A DNA stretch of 64,000 nucleotides from Heyndrickxia sp050281185 (lineage in GTDB: Bacteria > Bacillota > Bacilli > Bacillales > Bacillaceae_C). The notes beneath the pieces were generated by a model, which worked only from the letters and a program-made list of their open reading frames with translations, was not told the DNA's origin and did not search any database. Below, one piece after another: positions 8,190 through 16,316 of the stretch (positions are counted from its first letter, which is position 1; every line of letters starts with the position of its first letter). The stretch spans positions 124,001 to 188,000 of the forward strand of contig NZ_JBNNWS010000007.1 of assembly GCF_050281185.1 (NCBI RefSeq), written 5' to 3'. A program made the position numbers and the translations under genes.

Positions 8190-8564
8190 TTACCCTTCTA
8201 TCAGGGCAATATAGATTATTTGTTTTCCATTTACTTCTACAATTAAAGTATAAGTATTTTTATCATTAGTAGAGAAAATTTCAGTACCGACTGCAAATTT
8301 AGTCGCATAGAAATCTTTGAAGTTTCTAGAAGATGTTGTAGTTTTAATAATTTTTCCTATCTTTTTCCCCTTAATATAATTCGATTTTTCTACCCATTCC
8401 AGGTTCGATGCGTTACTATAAATCAATTGATTATATTGAAAAATGTCTGCTGAGGGATTTTCTTTAAGAATGTCCTGTGCAGTGGGATTCGTATTTACAG
8501 CAGAGGAACATCCTGTTAATACTAATATTAATACTAGACAATAAATAGGCAGTTTTTTATTTAT
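8190..8564 (-). CDS. Small lipoprotein with an ATA in the start position
   Basis: The frame encodes a lipoprotein-like product of about 124 aa: a basic start (INKKL), a hydrophobic stretch, and the lipobox LTGC at residue 19. A conserved-looking body follows (ADIFQYN, IYSNASNLEWVEK, ATKFAVGTEIF, VEVNGKQIIYIALIEG). It resembles uncharacterised lipoproteins of bacilli. A good ribosome site (AAGGAGG) lies 9 bases before codon 1, but codon 1 is ATA (plus-strand TAT, 8562-8564) and no ATG, GTG or TTG is suitably placed. A shorter TTG at 8426 would lose the signal. Either ATA is used inefficiently or the gene lost its start by an ATG to ATA change. The body is otherwise intact. Confidence 0.6.
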   Translation of the reverse strand: MNKKLPIYCLVLILVLTGCSSAVNTNPTAQDILKENPSADIFQYNQLIYSNASNLEWVEKSNYIKGKKIGKIIKTTTSSRNFKDFYATKFAVGTEIFSTNDKNTYTLIVEVNGKQIIYIALIEG

Positions 8565-8732
8565 TGTTAATAACCTCCTTTTTATTAAGAAAATTTAATT
8601 ATTGCTATTATAAACCGATTTTTCCCCAAAATGTTAATTTTGTGAACACTTTATAAGACAACTCAACACCTAGGCGAACGCACATATACTAAATATCAGT
8701 TTTTAAACGATATATAGGAGGAGATGCAATAG

Positions 8733-10580
8733 ATGTGCGGGATTACTGGATGGGTTGATTTTCGAAAAAATATACAGCATGCACATGACACAATTCTGAA
8801 GATGATGGAAACTTTATCAAAGCGCGGTCCGGATGATACAAATACATGGTTTTCTGATCACACAGCATTTGGACATAAACGATTAGTAGTAGTTGATCCT
8901 TTATGTGGTGTTCAGCCGATGTCGCGTACGAAAGGTGACTTTACTTATACACTTTGCTATAATGGCGAGCTATATAATACAGAGGACATACGGAAAGAGC
9001 TTTTAATGAAAGGCTACAGATTTCAAGGTCATTCAGATACAGAAGTATTATTAACTGCCTATATGGAATGGGAAGAGGAATGTATTAATTATTTTAACGG
9101 GATCTTTGCCTTCGCCATTTGGGATGAAAAAAAGCAGCAATTATTTGTTGCGAGAGATCGGTTAGGAGTAAAGCCATTATTTTATAGAGAACATAATGGC
9201 GGCTTGTTATTTGGATCGGAGTTGAAAGCCATTCTTGCTCATCCGGATGTAAAGACGGAAATTGGTTTAGACGGCCTTTCTGAAATCTTTGGATTAGGGC
9301 CATCAAGAACACCGGGCCACGGAATCTTTCTTGGTATTAATGAATTACGTCCAGCGCATGCTTTTACTTTTTCGAGAAATGGCTTGAAAATGTGGCGTTA
9401 TTGGAATGTAAGAAGTGAAAAGCATACCGATTCTGTTGAAGAAACAGCAGAAAAAATTAATTACTTATTTAAAGATGCAGTGGTCAGACAGCTTGTATCC
9501 GATGTCCCTATTTGTACATTCCTGTCTGGAGGTCTTGATTCGAGTGCGATCACTGCTATCGCCTCCAAATATTTTAATGAAGAGGGAAAAGGACAGCTTC
9601 ATACATTCTCGATTGATTATGAAGATAATGCTCAATTTTTTACAGTGGATGATTTTCAACCAAATTCAGATGTTCATTGGATAGATAAAATTACAAAAAC
9701 ATTTGGAACCATTCATCACTCATGTATTATTCGTCAGGATGAATTAGCAGAGTATTTAAAAGAGGCTGTACTGGTACGTGATACACCAGGAATGGCAGAT
9801 ATTGATTCTTCATTATTATGGTTTTGTCGAGAAATCAAAAATGATTTTGTGGTTAGTCTTTCAGGAGAATGCGCGGATGAAATTTTTGGTGGATATCCAT
9901 GGTTTTATCGTCAGGATGATTTAGAACGTGAAGGGTTTCCTTGGATGAGGTCGGTGGATGAGCGTGTTAGTTTATTAAAGGATGAGTGGAATAAAAGATT
10001 AAATATAAAGGATTATGTTTTATCAAGATATGAAGAAACTGTACTTGAAACCCCTGCTCTTGAAGGAGAAGATCCATTAGAAGCAAAAAGAAGGCAATTG
10101 TTTTATTTAAATATGGTCTGGTTTATGACAACATTATTAGACCGTAAAGATCGCATGAGCATGGGAGCTAGCTTGGAGGTTCGTGTACCTTTTGCCGATC
10201 ACCGCATAGTTGAATATGCTTGGAACATCCCATGGGAAATGAAGATGTATGAGAATCGTGAAAAAGGATTGTTACGTAAAGCTTTGGAAGGAGTTCTTCC
10301 TAATGAAGTGCTTTATCGTAAAAAAAGCCCTTATCCGAAAACCCATCATCCAGCTTATACACAGGCTGTAAAAGGTTGGTTAGAAAAGATATTACAAAAT
10401 AAAAACTCGGTTCTTTATGAATTTCTGAAGAAGGAACAGTTAAATTCTCTCGTTGAATCAGAAGGAAACGCATTTCAAGTACCTTGGTTTGGGCAGTTAA
10501 TGACAGGTCCGCAGTTACTTGCATACCTTGCACAAATTCATTATTGGTTTGATGAATATAGCATTAATATAAAGGAATAA
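8733..10580 (+). CDS. asnO: Asparagine synthetase (glutamine-hydrolysing), AsnO type
   Basis: A 615-aa class II asparagine synthetase that converts aspartate, glutamine and ATP to asparagine. Cys2 after the initiator Met (MCGITGW) is the glutaminase nucleophile; the glutamine-binding elements RGPDD (32-36), YNGELYN and GHSDTEV follow. The synthetase domain carries the pyrophosphate loop SGGLDSSAI near residues 264-272, and SGECADEIFGGYPWF and DRKDRMSMGASLEVRVPF further on. Length matches B. subtilis AsnO (YisO, about 614 aa), which acts during sporulation, better than AsnB or AsnH. The ATG has GGAGGAG upstream. It is monocistronic with its own terminator. Confidence 0.85.
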   Translation: MCGITGWVDFRKNIQHAHDTILKMMETLSKRGPDDTNTWFSDHTAFGHKRLVVVDPLCGVQPMSRTKGDFTYTLCYNGELYNTEDIRKELLMKGYRFQGHSDTEVLLTAYMEWEEECINYFNGIFAFAIWDEKKQQLFVARDRLGVKPLFYREHNGGLLFGSELKAILAHPDVKTEIGLDGLSEIFGLGPSRTPGHGIFLGINELRPAHAFTFSRNGLKMWRYWNVRSEKHTDSVEETAEKINYLFKDAVVRQLVSDVPICTFLSGGLDSSAITAIASKYFNEEGKGQLHTFSIDYEDNAQFFTVDDFQPNSDVHWIDKITKTFGTIHHSCIIRQDELAEYLKEAVLVRDTPGMADIDSSLLWFCREIKNDFVVSLSGECADEIFGGYPWFYRQDDLEREGFPWMRSVDERVSLLKDEWNKRLNIKDYVLSRYEETVLETPALEGEDPLEAKRRQLFYLNMVWFMTTLLDRKDRMSMGASLEVRVPFADHRIVEYAWNIPWEMKMYENREKGLLRKALEGVLPNEVLYRKKSPYPKTHHPAYTQAVKGWLEKILQNKNSVLYEFLKKEQLNSLVESEGNAFQVPWFGQLMTGPQLLAYLAQIHYWFDEYSINIKE

Positions 10581-10593
10581 TGGTATGATACTT

Positions 10594-10630
10594 AAGTGAT
10601 ATCATCAGTAAAGGTGCTATCACTTTCTTT
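10594..10630 (+). terminator. Terminator of asnO
   Basis: AAGTGATA (10594-10601) pairs with TATCACTT (10618-10625), followed by TCTTTC. The stem is moderate and the T-run interrupted. Confidence 0.65.
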
Positions 10631-10690
10631 CGCATATATAATAGTTAATTTACGGATAATAAAGTAGAAATTATAAAAGGAATGATATAT

Positions 10691-11941
10691 TTGACAGATT
10701 TTTCAGCACTGGGTATCCGGTCTATTATTCAAAAGCAGCTCAATTCAAATGGGATCAATGAGCCTACTCCTATTCAAAGTGAAACGATTCCATTACTCCT
10801 AGAGGGTAAAGATGTCATTGCACAAGCACAGACTGGAACGGGAAAGACATTGGCCTTTCTCTTACCGATTCTTGAAAAAATTGATACGAGCAATTCTAAT
10901 GTACAAGCATTAATTGTCACTCCAACTCGAGAACTAGCTCTCCAAATTACCGCAGAATTAAAGCATTTTACATCCGTTCTTGAAAACATACATACTTTAG
11001 CTGTCTACGGAGGACAAGATGTCGAACAGCAAATGAAGCGGTTAAAAGGTGCTATTCATATTGTCGTTAGCACTCCTGGTCGATTATTGGACCATCTTAG
11101 AAGGGGCACGATAAATCTATCTGAGGTTTCTATGCTTGTTTTAGATGAAGCTGATCAAATGCTTCATTTAGGTTTTTTACCTGAAGTGAAGGACATTATT
11201 CATGCAGTACCAACAAATAGACAAACCATGCTTTTTTCAGCAACCATGACAAAACAAGTTCATTCAATTGCTCAAAATTATATGAATAAACCAATTGATA
11301 TTCGTGTGAAAAATAAGCAGGTAACTGTTGAGGATATTGATCAAATTATTGTTGAGACAACCGACCGGGCAAAACAGGCTTCTCTTCGCATGATGATGGA
11401 TCAATATCGCCCCTTTCTAGCGATCATTTTTTGCCGTACAAAAAGAAGAGCAAGTACATTAAACGATGCTCTTAAAGGATATGGTTATGAAACAGAAGAG
11501 CTTCACGGTGATTTGTCTCAAGCTAAGAGAGAAAAAGTTATGAAGCTTTTTCGCGATGCAAAGATACAGTTTCTAATCGCAACCGATGTCGCGGCAAGGG
11601 GCATTGACGTAGAAGGTGTTACCCATGTTTTCAATTATGATATCCCTCAAGATGTGGAAAGCTATATCCACCGAATAGGGCGTACAGGTAGAGCAGGTGG
11701 AAAAGGATTGGCAATTACATTTGTCGCACCGAAGGACAAACAATATTTAGATATGATCGAAAAAGGGATCCACCAAAAGATTGAAAAAATAAGCGTGAGT
11801 CCACCTAAGGAACAAACGGGGCCAAAAGCTACTGGGAAAAATCAAAAGAAGCAGAGTTTGGGTAAAGGCCGCTCGCGAAATACAAACGATAAAACAACAA
11901 GGAAACCATTCGAAAACAGAAAACCGAAAAGAAGGAAGTGA
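10691..11941 (+). CDS. DEAD-box RNA helicase
   Basis: An ATP-dependent RNA helicase of about 416 aa. In order it shows the Q motif (GINEPTPIQ), motif I AQTGTGKT, Ia PTRELALQ, GG, TPGRLLDH, motif II DEAD, SAT, and in domain 2 IIFCRTKRR, ATDVAARGIDV and the arginine-finger motif HRIGRTGRAGG. A basic tail of roughly 50 residues rich in K, R, N and G likely binds RNA non-specifically. TTG at 10691 is preferred over ATG at 10682, because AAAAGG directly abuts the ATG but is well spaced for the TTG. It is likely involved in ribosome assembly or mRNA turnover, as for CshA-like helicases; no specific orthologue is claimed. It is followed by a 45-aa gene. Confidence 0.88.
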   Translation: MTDFSALGIRSIIQKQLNSNGINEPTPIQSETIPLLLEGKDVIAQAQTGTGKTLAFLLPILEKIDTSNSNVQALIVTPTRELALQITAELKHFTSVLENIHTLAVYGGQDVEQQMKRLKGAIHIVVSTPGRLLDHLRRGTINLSEVSMLVLDEADQMLHLGFLPEVKDIIHAVPTNRQTMLFSATMTKQVHSIAQNYMNKPIDIRVKNKQVTVEDIDQIIVETTDRAKQASLRMMMDQYRPFLAIIFCRTKRRASTLNDALKGYGYETEELHGDLSQAKREKVMKLFRDAKIQFLIATDVAARGIDVEGVTHVFNYDIPQDVESYIHRIGRTGRAGGKGLAITFVAPKDKQYLDMIEKGIHQKIEKISVSPPKEQTGPKATGKNQKKQSLGKGRSRNTNDKTTRKPFENRKPKRRK

Positions 11942-12001
11942 ATAATATTTCTCCTTTTAATCAAACTACAAAATGAAGGATTGAAAAAGGAGCTGGGTAA
12001 G

Positions 12002-12139
12002 ATGGGAAGAACAAAACGTGGAAATGCAAATGCCCAAAGAAATAATAATGTAAAAAATAAAAACGAAATTAGTGAAGAACTAGTTGAATTTAATACCGCA
12101 AAAAAGGATTTAAAGAGTAAAAAGTGGAATAAAGAATAG
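12002..12139 (+). CDS. Small basic protein of 45 aa
   Basis: A short gene missed by length-limited ORF callers. AAAGGAG lies about 10 bases before ATG 12002 and a clear terminator follows the stop. The product starts MGRTKRGNANAQRNNN and ends KKDLKSKKWNKE, so it is very basic and asparagine-rich with no hydrophobic segment. The composition recalls small spore proteins of bacilli, but no family is recognised with confidence. It starts 60 bases after the helicase stop and probably shares its transcript. Confidence 0.65.
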   Translation: MGRTKRGNANAQRNNNVKNKNEISEELVEFNTAKKDLKSKKWNKE

Positions 12140-12148
12140 TTTGGAAAA

Positions 12149-12172
12149 GGTAAGCCTCGGCTTGCCTTTTTT
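12149..12172 (+). terminator. Terminator after the 45-aa gene
   Basis: GGTAAGCC-tc-GGCTTGCC with six T immediately after. Confidence 0.88.
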
Positions 12173-12203
12173 ATCTCTGAAAGCTGAGCGCTAGTTTTAA
12201 ATT

Positions 12204-12217
12204 GGTAAACGTTTTCA
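12204..12217. promoter_or_regulatory. cre-like site upstream of phnC
   Basis: GGTAAACGTTTTCA matches the CcpA consensus TGWAARCGYTWNCA at 13 of 14 positions (first T is G). It lies 200 bp before phnC and no promoter was clearly placed beside it, so relevance is uncertain. Confidence 0.4.
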
Positions 12218-12416
12218 TAGATGCAGAAGGCAATTTTAAGATATAATAGAAAAGTACTAGATTTTAATTTTTATGTAGATTATGTAAAATTTTTCACAAA
12301 TTGAAAATCAAGCTTGAGTTTAAGCGGATTCACTGGTACATTTAATGTTGTATTTTGTAGTATTTTATATTTTTCTTTTATATAAAAAATTATCCAAAAG
12401 GGGAAATTATTAAAAA

Positions 12417-13187
12417 ATGATAGAATTTAAAAATGTATCAAAAGTCTACCCTAATGGGACAAAAGGTTTGAAAAATGTTAACCTTACCATTAATAAGGGT
12501 GATTTTGTCGTTATTGTTGGCCTTTCAGGTGCAGGTAAATCGACCCTTCTTCGTTCGATTAATAGGCTGCATGAAATTACAGAAGGTGAAATTCTCATCG
12601 ATGGAAAATCAATTACTGCAGCGAAAGGAAAATCGCTCCGTCATATTCGTAGAGATATTGGTATGATTTTTCAAAACTTCAACCTTGTTAAACGCTCCAG
12701 CGTTCTTCGAAATGTATTATCCGGAAGAGTTGCCTACCATTCGACTGTCCGTACCCTTCTAGGAATGTTTCCAAAAGAAGATGTCGAATTGGCTTTAAAA
12801 GCACTTGATCGTGTGAATATTAAAGAAAAAGCCTACTCACGTGCTGATGAACTGTCTGGTGGACAACAACAACGTGTTTCTATCGCTCGAGCTTTAGCTC
12901 AAGAAGCGAAAATTATTCTTGCGGATGAGCCTGTTGCATCACTAGATCCATTCACCACTAGACAAGTAATGGATGATCTAAAACGTATCAATCAAGAATT
13001 AGGGATCACTACTATTGTTAACCTTCACTTTGTTGATCTAGCTCGTCAATATGCGACACGTATTATTGGGATACGTGCAGGGGAAGTTGTTTATGATGGT
13101 CCTGTTGAAGAAGCAACTGATGAGGTCTTCTCTGAAATCTACGGACGTGAGATTAAGAAAGACGAGCTACTAGGAGAGACAGAATAA
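12417..13187 (+). CDS. phnC: Phosphonate-type ABC transporter ATP-binding protein PhnC
   Basis: A 256-aa ABC ATPase with Walker A GLSGAGKST (34-42), signature LSGGQQQRVSIA, Walker B ILADEPVASLDP and switch segment NLHFVDLA, all typical of PhnC/PtxA. It energises uptake of phosphonate, phosphite or a related phosphorus oxyanion through the two following PhnE permeases. The ribosome site is weak (GGGGA at 12 bases). Its stop overlaps the phnE1 start (TAATG). A possible promoter is TTGAGT-17-TACATT at 12314-12342. No C-P lyase or phosphite dehydrogenase gene is visible nearby, so the substrate is open. Confidence 0.88.
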   Translation: MIEFKNVSKVYPNGTKGLKNVNLTINKGDFVVIVGLSGAGKSTLLRSINRLHEITEGEILIDGKSITAAKGKSLRHIRRDIGMIFQNFNLVKRSSVLRNVLSGRVAYHSTVRTLLGMFPKEDVELALKALDRVNIKEKAYSRADELSGGQQQRVSIARALAQEAKIILADEPVASLDPFTTRQVMDDLKRINQELGITTIVNLHFVDLARQYATRIIGIRAGEVVYDGPVEEATDEVFSEIYGREIKKDELLGETE

Positions 13188-13966
13188 TGAATTCAGTAAA
13201 GATGAAAAAACCGTCTAAAGTGAAGAGCATTGCTACATTCATCCTTATTCTAGTCATTCTTTGGGCAAGTGCACTTAATACTGGAGTATCGTTCCAACAG
13301 CTATGGGAAGGACTTCCTAATATGGGGACATTACTGGGTGAAATGTTTCCTCCGGATTGGAGTTATTTTAAATCGATAACCGAACCGATGCTTGCTACGA
13401 TTCGAATGGCTGTTATAGGGACAACCTTTGGCGGAATTGTGGCCATCCCAGTCGCGTTGCTTTCATCAAGCAATGTGGTCCGAATTCCTGTTATCTATCA
13501 AATTGCTCGATTTATTATGAATTTAATTCGTACCATTCCTGAATTGTTGCTTGCTGCATTATTCGTACCGGTTTTTGGAATCGGTGAAATTCCAGGTATT
13601 GTAGCCATCTCAATATTTTCATTTGGTATTATAGCTAAACTTTTCTATGAAGCTATTGAAGCAATTGACCCGGGACCATTAGAAGCAATGACTGCAGTTG
13701 GAGCAAATAAAATTCAATGGATTTTCTTTGGTGTCATTCCGCAAGTACTTGCTCATTATATGTCATTTTTCTTATACAGCTTTGAAATTAATATTCGAGC
13801 GGCTGCTATATTAGGGTATGTAGGTGCAGGGGGTATTGGTTTATATCTTAATAATGCATTAGGATTTTTCCAATATGATCGTGTACTATCTATTATTATT
13901 TACACATTTATCGTGGTGCTCATTGTAGATGCGATAAGTAATAAGATCCGGGAGAAATTATTATGA
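13187..13966 (+). CDS. phnE: Phosphonate-type ABC transporter permease PhnE (1)
   Basis: A 259-aa permease with six or so helices. The BPD permease EAA-type loop is EAIEAIDPGPLEAMTAVGAN near residues 152-171, and a GYVGAGGIGLYL motif lies near the end. It forms a likely heterodimeric channel with the next gene. The start overlaps the phnC stop by one base and its end overlaps phnE2 by 4 bases. Two different PhnE subunits are usual in bacilli. Confidence 0.87.
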   Translation: MNSVKMKKPSKVKSIATFILILVILWASALNTGVSFQQLWEGLPNMGTLLGEMFPPDWSYFKSITEPMLATIRMAVIGTTFGGIVAIPVALLSSSNVVRIPVIYQIARFIMNLIRTIPELLLAALFVPVFGIGEIPGIVAISIFSFGIIAKLFYEAIEAIDPGPLEAMTAVGANKIQWIFFGVIPQVLAHYMSFFLYSFEINIRAAAILGYVGAGGIGLYLNNALGFFQYDRVLSIIIYTFIVVLIVDAISNKIREKLL

Positions 13967-14760
13967 GCCAAATATCAGTAAAGAAACCTATAAAAAAACG
14001 GATAAAAAACTGGGCAATTTTAATTATCGTTATTGCTATTTATGTTTGGGCCTTTGCAGGAGCACCTTCGATAGAACTCAAGGATTCTGCTGTGCAAGCG
14101 TTAAAAGCGATATTTCATGGGTTCCTTCATCCTGATTGGGATTATGTATATGACCCGGCAGGTGAAGATTTGTTGCGTACTTTACTTGAAACATTAGCAA
14201 TAGCTGTTTTAGGTACATTTATTTCGGCAATATTATGTGTTCCATTTGCCTTCTGGTCAGCAAGAAACATGAGTAAGAACCGTGCAATATCCAGTCTTGG
14301 GAAAATCATTTTAAGCTGTATTCGTGTATTTCCAGAGCTTATTATGGCTTTATTATTTATTAAGTCAGTTGGTCTTGGACCGTTTGCAGGGATCTTAGCA
14401 CTAGGTTTCCACTCTATTGGTATGTTAGGGAAGCTGTTTGGGGAATCTATCGAGAATACAGAATTCAGTGCAAGGGAAGCATTAATTGCCTCTGGAGCAA
14501 ATAAACTTCAAGTATTATGGTTTGCCATTATTCCGGAAGTAATGCCTGCTTTTATGTCATACACTTTATATCGTTTTGAAATCAGTATCCGTTCAGCAAC
14601 CATCTTAGGTATTGTTGGTGCAGGGGGTATCGGTGCACCGCTCATATTTGCGTTAAATGGTCATACTTGGGATCGTGTAGGGATTATTTTATATGGAATC
14701 ATTGTTATGGTAACGATCATTGATCTGATCTCAGCAGCGATTCGTAAACGTTTAGTATAA
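13963..14760 (+). CDS. phnE: Phosphonate-type ABC transporter permease PhnE (2)
   Basis: A 265-aa paralogue of the preceding permease, with ESIENTEFSAREALIASGAN as coupling loop and GIVGAGGIGAPL near the C-terminus. An additional N-terminal helix follows a lysine-rich start (KKPIKKRIKN). It ends the phnC-E-E operon, directly before a strong terminator. The binding protein phnD is on the opposite strand just beyond it. Confidence 0.87.
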   Translation: MSQISVKKPIKKRIKNWAILIIVIAIYVWAFAGAPSIELKDSAVQALKAIFHGFLHPDWDYVYDPAGEDLLRTLLETLAIAVLGTFISAILCVPFAFWSARNMSKNRAISSLGKIILSCIRVFPELIMALLFIKSVGLGPFAGILALGFHSIGMLGKLFGESIENTEFSAREALIASGANKLQVLWFAIIPEVMPAFMSYTLYRFEISIRSATILGIVGAGGIGAPLIFALNGHTWDRVGIILYGIIVMVTIIDLISAAIRKRLV

Positions 14761-14778
14761 TGTTGAAATAGACATGAA

Positions 14779-14818
14779 AGAATGTAGATATTTCTATAAT
14801 AATCTACATTCTTTTTTT
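14779..14818 (+). terminator. Terminator of phnC-phnE-phnE
   Basis: An 11-bp stem AGAATGTAGAT / ATCTACATTCT followed by seven T. Confidence 0.9.
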
Positions 14819-14869
14819 GTTGATGGAAAAAAGAGAGGAGATATTGATAATAATTATTAAATCTCAATA

Positions 14870-14899
14870 AAAAAGTGCCAATTAACATTGGCACTTTTT
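14870..14899. terminator. Terminator of phnD (symmetrical)
   Basis: AAAAAGTGCCAAT / ATTGGCACTTTTT, a perfect stem with a TAAC loop, lies 5 bases beyond the phnD stop. A/T tracts on both sides would allow termination in both directions. Confidence 0.88.
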
Positions 14900-14903
14900 G
14901 GTA

Positions 14904-15851
14904 TTACTGACCGATTTTCTTAAATTTCTCTGTGTAATCACGAACTACATCAAAATTAGAGTCTTGTGATTTTTTATAACCTACGTGAGAATAGATCGCT
15001 TTGATGATTTCTTTACCTTTTTCATCTTCACCGATTTTAACGAATGCATCGGCAATTTTATCTTTCCATTTTTGATCCATATCAGGGCGGACACTGATTG
15101 TATCATTAGGAATTTTTTCAGTAAGGAATAGATATTTAGTATCTTTATAAATAGTTGGATATTCTTTTTCAACGATATTACGAGCGTCAACGAATACTGC
15201 TGCTGCGTCAATATCTTTTGACATAACGCCTGCAACACCTTTATCATGACCTTGTAATTGAACAGGAGTCATGTCTTTTTGAATATCTACACCTTCTTTT
15301 TTCATTTCAACCGCTGGCCATACATAACCTGCAGAAGATGTAGGAGCTTGAACGCCAATTTTTTTGCCTTTTAAGTCAGCGATACTGTTAATCCCAGAAT
15401 CATTTCTTACAAGTACTCCGGAATAGTAGTAATCTACTAATTCGTCAGTCGCTTTTCCTGTTTCAGGATCTACACCATTACGTAGAGCTTGAAGTAATAC
15501 GTCCGCATAACCTTTTTCATGAGCTAATACATAATCAGTTGGTGGTAAGAAACCTAGTTCAAGCTGTTTTGAACCCATTGCTTCAACAACACCATTATAG
15601 TCAGTTGTAACGGTTACTTTAACAGGGATATCAAGTTCTTTTTCTAGTAAATCTGCTAAAGGTTTAGCTTTTGCTTCTAATGTTTCAGCATTTTGTGATG
15701 GAACAAAACCAATTCTGATTTCTTTTGGAACGAAAGCTTTATCACCAGCTTTGCTGCCATCTTTTGCTTTGTCATCACTTTTGCCACAGCCGGCCATTAC
15801 CATTGCAATGACTCCAAGGGCTAGGAATAATGTAGCAAATTTTTTAAGCAT
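14904..15851 (-). CDS. phnD: Phosphate/phosphite/phosphonate ABC transporter binding lipoprotein PhnD
   Basis: A 315-aa lipoprotein: signal MLKKFATLFLALGVIAMVM, lipobox MAGC at Cys21. The mature protein has PhnD-family blocks IRIGFVPSQNAETL, PLADLLEKELDIPVKV, ELGFLPPTDYVLA, DLKGKKIGVQAPTSSAGY and DAAAVFVDARN. ATG 15851 (GGAGG, 7 bases upstream) starts the signal peptide; the longer frame to 15899 adds an implausible extension. It is the extracellular receptor for the PhnCEE transporter. It is transcribed convergently to the transporter genes rather than inside their operon. PhoP-box-like direct repeats lie about 110 bp upstream of the start. Confidence 0.88.
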   Translation of the reverse strand: MLKKFATLFLALGVIAMVMAGCGKSDDKAKDGSKAGDKAFVPKEIRIGFVPSQNAETLEAKAKPLADLLEKELDIPVKVTVTTDYNGVVEAMGSKQLELGFLPPTDYVLAHEKGYADVLLQALRNGVDPETGKATDELVDYYYSGVLVRNDSGINSIADLKGKKIGVQAPTSSAGYVWPAVEMKKEGVDIQKDMTPVQLQGHDKGVAGVMSKDIDAAAVFVDARNIVEKEYPTIYKDTKYLFLTEKIPNDTISVRPDMDQKWKDKIADAFVKIGEDEKGKEIIKAIYSHVGYKKSQDSNFDVVRDYTEKFKKIGQ

Positions 15852-16137
15852 ACATGTACCTCCGAATGTAAAAAGTTTTTTTGAATACGCTTTAAGCATA
15901 TAATATTTTTAGTATAAAAGAAATATGAAAATTGCATTCTTATGAAATTTTTTGAAGAGAAATGTAAATTATTTAAGTAATATGAAAGTATGGTTAAATT
16001 TATGTAAAAATAGTAGCTAAGATAAATATATTTTTTTAATATACCGATTTATTTAATAATTAATAATTTTATAATGAAAATATATAGTAGTGAGATGTAA
16101 AATTTTTAGTTTATAATAAAAAGTAGAAAAAAGTTAT
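15852..16137. other. AT-rich divergent intergenic region
   Basis: This 286-bp gap between phnD and repeat C is very AT-rich and holds no credible gene. A possible minus-strand -10 (TATACT, 15916-15911) serves phnD. Two TATAAT sequences on the plus strand (16070-16075, 16112-16117) may belong to the nucleotidase promoter, but neither has a convincing -35. Confidence 0.5.
15963..16008 (-). promoter_or_regulatory. PhoP-box-like direct repeats upstream of phnD
   Basis: Read on the minus strand there are TTTACA (16008-16003), TTAACC (15997-15992), TTTCAT (15987-15982), TTAAAT (15976-15971) and TTTACA (15968-15963). The first four are spaced 11, 10 and 11 bp. B. subtilis PhoP binds TTAACA-like hexamers at about 11-bp period, so this is a candidate Pho box for phnD and perhaps for the divergent nucleotidase. 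Matches are imperfect and the region is very AT-rich. Confidence 0.45.
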
Positions 16138-16294
16138 AGAGCGTGTTCAAAAAGGAGGACAAAAAGAGCCGAGAAGTTCAAGGAAGCGAAGTATGCGAGC
16201 ACCGGAGCGTATGCTTTTAATACGTGAGGAGCGGAGCAGCAAGCTGACGAAGAAATTCGACAGCTATTTTTCCCGGACTTTTTGAACTACCTCT
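16138..16294. repeat. MITE-like element, family C
   Basis: A 157-bp element with 17-bp terminal inverted repeats: AGAGCGTGTTCAAAAAG on the left and CTTTTTGAACTACCTCT on the right, 14 of 17 matching. It is far more GC-rich than the flanks and has no coding capacity. TAT lies on both sides and may be a short target duplication. It resembles GTTCAAAAAG-ended intergenic repeats I associate with Bacillus genomes. It ends 22 bp before the nucleotidase start, so it lies in that gene's 5' leader. Confidence 0.75.
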
Positions 16295-16316
16295 TATATG
16301 GAAGGATTTATAAATA

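Noticed and set aside
8565..8732. T-box or other riboswitch before asnO
   Set aside because: The gap is too short for a T-box and no specifier, T-box core or terminator/antiterminator pair was found.
8733..10580. Asparagine synthetase as part of a lasso-peptide or other natural-product cluster
   Set aside because: It has the glutaminase Cys2 and full length of AsnO, and no precursor peptide, leader peptidase or exporter typical of such clusters lies next to it.
12475..12666. A 63-codon plus-strand frame within phnC
   Set aside because: Fully contained in the intact phnC frame with no ribosome site of its own.
14837..14863. Fur-like sequence between phnE and phnD (GATATTGATAATAATTATTA)
   Set aside because: It lies between convergent gene ends where no promoter is expected, and lacks the second half of the Fur inverted repeat.
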